From the NCBI GenBank assembly GCA_001986395.2, contig MQVO02000047.1:1-64000 (forward strand): DNA of 64,000 nucleotides, in the 5' to 3' direction. Below are positions 58,183 to 64,000 of this stretch, piece after piece. The DNA is from Irpex lacteus (lineage: Eukaryota; Basidiomycota; Agaricomycetes; Polyporales; Irpicaceae). Under the pieces are notes generated by a model. That model did no database searches, was not told where the DNA came from, and saw only the letters and a program-made list of their open reading frames with translations. Numbering within the stretch: the stretch's first letter is position 1; each line of letters starts with the position of its first letter. Made by a program: the position numbers and the translations under genes.

Positions 58183-59820
58183 ATGTACGCCCACTTGACC
58201 ACCTCCCTCGCGCTCGTCTCTCTCGCCGGCAAAGTTGCTGCTTGGGGCGCCCTCGGCCATGAGACCGTCGGATACGTCGCTCAATCTGTACGTGACCATT
58301 CCACAGACTCAGATCTAGACAAATGTCTCATCAATGTATTCGTGCCAGTTTCTTGCACCCAAAGCACTGTCTTTCGTGCAATCTTCGTTGGGTTCCACAT
58401 ACGATGAGTCTCTAGGACCCGCAGCACCCGTTCGTATTCAAAACGTTGTCCCAGTCTATATGATACCGTCTTACACTTTATAAGTGGGCAGACGATGTAA
58501 GAGAGGAGAAAGCTTACAAATGGTCCGCTCAACTGCATTTCGTCGACGCTCAAGGTCGGTATTATATCCATTTGATCAGACTGGTACTCATTGCCGGATC
58601 AGATAACCCTCCTTCCTCTTGCTCGGTACAAGAGACCCGGGATTGCAGCAGCCCTTGCATCTGTAAGTATATATATACCTCTCTAGGATCACACTTCAAT
58701 CGTTCACGACGTGAGCAGTGACGGCAATCGCAAACTATACTGCGCGAGTCGCTGAGACATCCCTAAGCGCGGCACAGCGTCAAGAAGCTCTGAAGTTCTT
58801 GGGTAAGTGTGATACTCGTCTAGAAATTAGCTGATCGACTTACGTCCTATTTGCCAGACCATGTATGTTTAGGCCCGAATCTAACATGCATGACCACTAT
58901 ATTGACTTCGGATCTGTTGTGTAGTTCCTTGGGGACATTGGTCAGCCATTGCACGTTGAGGTACGGCGAGCATATCAAAGACATGAGTTGCCTCTGATGT
59001 TGTCTCAAAGGCGGAGGAAGCAGGCGGTAATGATATTGACGCCGAATGCTCTGGAAAGAGCACAAACTTGCACGCCGTGAGTGGAGTTGCCTGTGTTCGT
59101 GATTCGCCTAGCTAAGACATATGCTACTTTCAACAGGCATGGGGTAAGTCTGGAATGCCACGAAAGAGTCGCCAACCCACTCACCGTACCGTCCCATCTA
59201 GACACCGGTATTCTCACGAAGAACGTCGACGCAAACCATGGGCGCAGTGCTACCACCTATGCAAGCTATCTCGTAGGGCAGATCAAGGTGATTACTCTCT
59301 TTGTAGTTCAGACCTATTTCGGTTCTCCTCACCCACAGCTTGCAGACTGGTTCATTCAAGTCTTTGACATCCGACTGGCTCTCTTGCACTAGTACAACGG
59401 AAAAGGTCAACAATAAGAGAGGTCCTGGTGCCAAGGAGCTTACGGTAGAGCATGATATCCGTAACTTCCTCGCAAGTCGATCGGAGAAGGCAAGCACTAT
59501 TACGCCCTTGGAGTGCCCACTCGTATGGGCCAGGGAAAGCAACGCGTTCGACTGTGTAGGTTTTGTTAAAGTGTTTGAAACGGAGTATGGAGCTAAACTA
59601 TATCCGTAGTCCACGGTCTTTCCCTTCACTGAGGGTGACGATGCATGCACAGGGACCTACTACACGAATGCAGTGCCTGTGGTACGTAGACTCGGAATCT
59701 GTCATCATGTAGCGGACTGAATAATTGCGCCCCCAGATTGACCTTCAGCTTGCCAAGCAGGGCTACAGGCTTGCGGCTTGGCTAAACACGATCTTTGATG
59801 GTGCCACTAACCTTCCGTAA
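58183..59820 (+). CDS. Secreted S1/P1-type nuclease
   Basis: The ATG at 58183 starts MYAHLTTSLALVSLAGKVAA, a signal peptide ending just before WGALGHETV; in this family the mature protein begins with that Trp, which binds zinc. Other ligand motifs follow across many exons: WADDVR, LHFVDAQ, DHFLGDIGQPLHVEA (His, Asp, His), NLHA then AWDTG (His and Asp). Cysteines in SCSVQETRDCSSPC and CPLVWARESNAFDC match the disulphide pattern. The last exons give GTYYTNAVPV and LAKQGYRLAAWLNTIF, stop 59820. The enzymes are zinc-dependent nucleases that cut single-stranded DNA and RNA and remove 3' phosphates; here it is likely secreted for nutrient use. Two exons are very short: 58858-58862 (5 bases) and 59137-59143 (7 bases), and both carry parts of ligand codons. 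The reading frame is intact. Confidence 0.93.
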
Positions 59821-60726
59821 TCGAAGGTAGAATTGGAACGTCTACACTGTCAAAGGAGAGCTGCATACTAGTAGTCTTGAATAGCTAGAGAAGTACTTAT
59901 AATTAGCGGTTGATGTCGACTTCGACGCAGAAAGGATATCCAGAATGATTTTCAATATACACTTACCGTCTCAGTCTGACTAGCTTGATCGTTCGAAGCG
60001 TAGTTCGGACATGGTCGATGGCAGAAAGGAAGTTGTATCTCCTGTTCGAGAGCTCGTTTGACCTCGATTATGTAAGCACTCGATCGACAGATTCTCGTCG
60101 GGTTTGGCACCAATTTGAGCCCACAATCGTCCATGTTCATTTACCACCAGCCAAGAACCCACGCGCTGGCCTGTTTCAGCAATTCTGAACACAGAATCGG
60201 ATGCACTTACTGTGGCGGTCCTCGTCGAGGAAGGACGACGAGCGTTACGCCCGCAACCTGTGCATGTGAGTACTTATCAAACCCTCGAAATGTCAACCCC
60301 TCCCAGAGCCCAAATTCCAACTCACATTATTTATAACAGTGGACTCGAAAGAGCTCGTTTCAGAGTAATTGGATGTCTAGGGCGGTCTCTACAGTCGTCT
60401 AACCCGCGTTAAGAAGCGCATACGCAGGCTGGTCCGGGGATGAGGCGTTTTCGAAAAGTCAACACCGACTCGGACGGCCTATGTCAATGGCCACCTTTTA
60501 AACTGTGATTGCACCGACTCACGAGTAGTGTGGACTCGTATACACCAAAGACTCCTCGCCACTGAATTCGGGACTTTCGGGCACGTAGTCTTGACTCTTG
60601 ACATAGTCGCTATGCAAGAGATCAGGGGTCCTATTCACGTGGGACTGATGCTTGAGCAGGCTCCCACGCGAGACATAACATTCAGTGCTGGATAATGTGC
60701 AAGCCACCACAGAACGTTGATCTGAC
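59821..60726. other. Spacer between nuclease and 3-beta-HSD-like genes
   Basis: About 900 bases with no coherent gene on either strand. The promoter of the dehydrogenase-like gene should lie at its right end. Confidence 0.45.
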
Positions 60727-62145
60727 ATGCTGTTCTCTCTGAACAAACGACTTTGTGGCCCACATCCCAATCGTCCTGCACCTGAGGTGCTGAGCGAGGA
60801 AGAACTCCAAGCAGTATCTTACAATGACATCGACGTCACGGGCAATATTCCGAAGCAGCCGACACATAAAGGGTACGCTGTCGTAGGTGGCTCAGGCTGG
60901 ATGGGAAAGTAGGTGCTGTATTTTGCCTGTATTTGGGACTCGCTTGAACGCACTGTACCTCAAATTAGGTATCTCGTTCTGCTGCTTCTCAAACGCGGGG
61001 AAACATCAATACGCATCCTTGATATTGTCCCCCCTGCCCCCGAACTACTCGACAATCAGGCTGTCGCGTTTGTCAAGACAGACATCACCTCTCGCGCATC
61101 TGTCGAAGCTGGCCTTCTTGCTCCGTTCTCTACGACAGGCAGCCCACCTTCGGTGATATACCACTGTGCGGCCACAATCAGGTTCTGGGAGCGAGCGTCG
61201 TATACCTACCACGAGAGCTATCGCATCAATGTAGAAGGGACACGCAATGTGGTTGAGGTGGCGAAGACTCTGCCACATAAGGACACTATCCTCATATACA
61301 CGTGCAGTAGTGATATCGTACTCCCTCGACCGCACTTCATGAGGCTTGGCAGGGACTACACCCATTGGCCCTACAACACCGTCGTGGTCAGCGACGCCGA
61401 TCCTCCCAAGAGTGATAGTTATCGAAGCATCAGCTGCTACGCTCGCTCGAAAACTGAGGGGGAGGCGCTTGTACTGAAAGCGAACTCGGAAGGCTTGAGA
61501 ACTGGCTCTTTGCGTCCTGGACAGTGAGCGTTCCTCAATGAGTGGGCATACACTAGCTAACAAGTCACTGTGTAGGACTATCATAGGTCCTAATGACCGT
61601 ATGGTCTGCGGCACGCTGACCCTACCCCGTGTCCCCATATTTGACAAAGAGTGGAGTCACACGAACATTTGCGTCTGGGACTGTGTCTCTGCCCATTTGC
61701 TGCTTGAAGATGCTCTAGAGAAGCGCCCTCAAGAGGTGGGGGGTGAAGCGTTCTTGATCACCGGCAAAGGTTCAGCGCCGTGGACCCTCAGAGAGATTAG
61801 GAATGCAGTGAAAGCTAGTTTTAGTATTAGCGCATCACGTCTTCCTAATCATCACTTATATTTTGACCTCAGTTCTACGCCAACAAAGAGCTAATCTTCG
61901 ACGAAATCCCAGTGCTCGTCATCTACATATTTGCGCACATCGTAGAAGCCTTCTTGTTCCTACGATATCACTTTCTCCTGCCGTTCTTCGCCATATTCGG
62001 TACAAGACCAAGCCTCACCCCGAGCTGGTTGGGGACCGTACTATTCTTACAGCCGGCCACGCTTGAGTACATGCGCGATGCGGTGATTGACGACTCGCGG
62101 GCAAGGCAGGTCTTGGGGTATGTGTTTCTGCCGCATGAGGCTTGA
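60727..62145 (+). CDS. 3-beta-hydroxysteroid dehydrogenase/isomerase-family SDR (Erg26-like)
   Basis: The ATG at 60727 (MLFSLNKRLCGPHPNRPAPE) is followed by the NAD-binding GYAVVGGSGWMGK. Exon 2 then gives RILDIVPPAPELLDN, YHCAATIRFW, RINVEGTRNVVEVAK, the catalytic YARSKTEGEALVL and LRTGSLRPGQTIIGPNDRM. A hydrophobic C-terminal part contains FAHIVEAFLFLRYHFLLPFF and ends QVLGYVFLPHEA at 62145. This is the pattern of extended SDRs that act on 3-beta-hydroxysteroids; Erg26 is the C-3 sterol dehydrogenase (C-4 decarboxylase) of ergosterol synthesis. Basidiomycetes have several such paralogs, so this one need not be Erg26 itself. Four exons are inferred. One intron begins GTGAAA near 61808 and ends CTCAG near 61874. 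The gene converges with the MAPKK gene. Confidence 0.85.
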
Positions 62146-62735
62146 TATAAAAACATTAAAACATCTCTGCATATCGCCAGATACCGCCCTCAGTGGTCAG
62201 CTGCACAAGCGATCAGGTATACCGTAGACCAGGTCCAGTCAGGGGCTGCCAGTAGCACTCATGGTATCCAGGTCAAGTAAAGTCACTTTTTGCATTCATT
62301 CATTTCGCAAGGAATATCTCAAGTAAAATATACAACACCGACATGAGCAAATCGGAGGGCCAAAATGTCTGTCTCTGACATAGTCGTCGACTTTACAACA
62401 TTCCTAAAGTAATCTCAACTTGAATTCAATGTATACTACAACAGTAACCAATTTATCTTGATGACACTATCATCTTGCAGTACAAAGACACACAGCACAT
62501 GCGACTGACGGGGAGGGAGAGGAAGGTGGGGAGGTAAAAAAAGAAAGAGGGTATCATCCTCTTATATAACGAAAGCGGATGATTTACTTGGGAGAAGTGC
62601 ATGCCCGTAATACCGATAACGAATGAGGGAATAAATATATTGTGACATTGGGGGGCATCCGGTGCCCTTGCGTTTCCTTTGATCAAACGAACGAGCATGA
62701 GAAGAATCCTGTATATCCTGAATCCGGGTCCTCTA
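62146..62735. other. 3' region between convergent genes
   Basis: These 590 bases contain the two 3' untranslated regions and A/T-rich text. The MAPKK 3' end was placed at 62736 by splicing to its conserved last exon, so the short frame ending at 62841 is an intron read-through. Confidence 0.45.
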
Positions 62736-64000
62736 CTAGAACGTCGATGCCCATGTTTGGAGATCAATTGTCGGCCCCCTCGACAGCTCAATCCAGGGGT
62801 GTTTCTGTGAGTAGTCACCGAAGACGTCAGTCAAAAACCACTAATGACAGAACATTAAACCAATAGGACGCACCAAAAGCTCCTTCGGTGTTTTCCTGGC
62901 GAGGGGATCTTTATAGAGACAGCTGTCCACGAAATCCTCCGCCTCTTTTGGGAATCGACCTTCGGGCGTAAGACGCGGGGCAGGCTCGTTGACTATATGT
63001 TGTAGCAACTCAAGGATACTCATGGTCATTCCGCCTCCCTGCAAACTGACACCCTTACTCTTCCGACGCTTCTTCTTATCCCGCCGTTCCTTCTCTGCTG
63101 CCCTCTCCGCCTTGATCTCGTCCACCGAACGCATTGTGAGGTCTCCTGGCCGCTGAGATTCTGGTGAGAGTGTGTTCTCGAAGTCTGACAGGTCCGAGTC
63201 GTCGGATGACGACTCAGCGAAAGGGAAACGACCGAGAGCGAGCTCGATCAGAGAGATGCCGAGAGACCATACGTCAGATTTCACGGTGTATTGTGCACCT
63301 TGGATACGCTCCGGCTATATGAGATCACTGTTAGGCTCGACGCCACTATCTCGAGAAGATGATGTACTGACGCTCATATAGGTAGATGTACCAACAAATG
63401 TATCAGCAATTGAGTTGATGAGTTCTCCTGAGACACCAAAGTCACAGATTTTGATCTGTCCTTTGGAGTTGAATAGGATATTGGAAGGTTTGATGTCTAC
63501 GAGGCGATTATCAGACTCATAAGGAGACATGATGTACTTGACAGGGTACTTACCACGGTGTATTATCCTATGAACATCATACAAATATGTCAAACCCTCT
63601 AGCACCGCTAATGCTACCTTGCCAACGACCTCAATATCAATCGGTCCAATCTTCTTGTATATGCCGTCTAGGGAACCTTTGTCCATGGCCTCCATGCAAA
63701 TGCAGATGTTAGGGTCTGAGATGAACGCGCCGTAGAAGGAGATAATGTACTGCGAGTGGCAGTCGTGCATGATTTGCAACTCTCGAAGGATCTGCTTCCT
63801 TACCGACGGCTTCGCGTCGATGAGGACGATCTAATGGCACCATCGCGATGAGTTAGAGGGACGTTCCGAGCTGAGCGGGCAATTGTGACGCACCTTCTTC
63901 GCCATAATAGTACCTGTCGGTACATGCTCTACTAACTTCACACTACCACCATTGCCTTGTCCCAACTCGTGCAAATCCTTCAAGTCCTCGTTACGAAGAT
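62736..64000 (-). CDS. Ste7-type MAP kinase kinase, partial (5' end off right edge)
   Basis: From the right edge the frame reads DLHELGQGNGGSVKLVEHVP, then IMAKKIVLIDAKPSVRKQIL and LQIMHDCHSQYIISFYGAFI. After an intron, HR joins DIKPSNILFNSKGQIKICDF and GVSGELINSIADTFVGTSTY. The activation loop has the S-x3-T pair of MAPKKs, and MSPERIQ plus VKSDVWSLGISLIELALGRF follow. The last exon, KHPWIELSRGPTIDLQTWAS ending TF, stops at 62736. The sequence matches fungal pheromone and filamentation MAPKKs (Ste7/Fuz7). An insert of about 70 residues, acidic then very basic (SSSDDSDLSDFENTL, ERRDKKKRRKSKG), splits the C-lobe, as is common in basidiomycete Ste7. The N-terminal head is beyond the window. Confidence 0.93.

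Noticed and set aside
62841..62900. MAPKK ending in the short sequence RPIGLMFCH
   Set aside because: A GTGCGT donor and a CACAG acceptor join the frame to the family's normal end (KHPWIELS...), so this tail is intron.

Overview
The window is nuclear DNA of a filamentous fungus, very probably a mushroom-forming basidiomycete (Agaricomycetes). The genes are broken by many short GT-AG introns of about 50-65 bases, intergenic spaces are short, genes lie on both strands, and the gene set (RAD50, RPN13, ARL8, PET127, saccharolysin, Hst2-type sirtuin, Ste7-type MAP kinase kinase, F-box/LRR proteins) is typical of that group. No rRNA, tRNA, CRISPR array or recognisable transposon was found. All exon joins were worked out by eye from splice signals, reading frame and family motifs.

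Layout. 0-6 kb: the end of a MYND zinc-finger gene leaving the left edge, then a TmpL-like gene (adenylation domain, membrane segments, flavin/NAD reductase) that appears disabled by four frameshifts. 6-12 kb: RAD50, divergent from a small SCOC-like coiled-coil gene. 12-19 kb: F-box gene, a Ser/Pro-rich unknown, the proteasome ubiquitin receptor RPN13 and the small GTPase ARL8. 19-28 kb: PET127 (mitochondrial RNA processing), a saccharolysin-type M3 metallopeptidase, a UBA-domain gene and a universal-stress-domain gene that may be one transcription unit. 28-36 kb: a Polo/PLK4-like kinase with cryptic-polo-box-like C-terminus, and a DUF2235 hydrolase. 37-41 kb: a dienelactone-hydrolase-like gene whose stop codon overlaps that of a convergent alpha/beta hydrolase, then a C2H2 zinc-finger regulator whose upstream region carries a cluster of AGTGCCACT-like boxes. 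42-49 kb: an EBP-type sterol isomerase, two paralogous Gly/Ala-rich genes and a single-pass membrane protein. 49-55 kb: a tandem pair of membrane-anchored TAP-like serine peptidases. 55-64 kb: Hst2-type sirtuin, a secreted S1/P1 nuclease, a 3-beta-HSD/Erg26-like dehydrogenase, and a Ste7-type MAPKK running off the right edge.

The genes are mostly housekeeping and do not form one pathway. EBP and the Erg26-like dehydrogenase both belong to sterol chemistry but lie 17 kb apart. I found no clear new multi-gene system. The most unusual signal is the set of very small exons (5, 7, 8, 9 and 14 bases) in four genes, two of them carrying metal-ligand codons of the S1/P1 nuclease. Next are the localised decay of the TmpL-like gene, the PLK4-like kinase in a fungus, the tandem peptidase pair and the repeated box upstream of the C2H2 gene.
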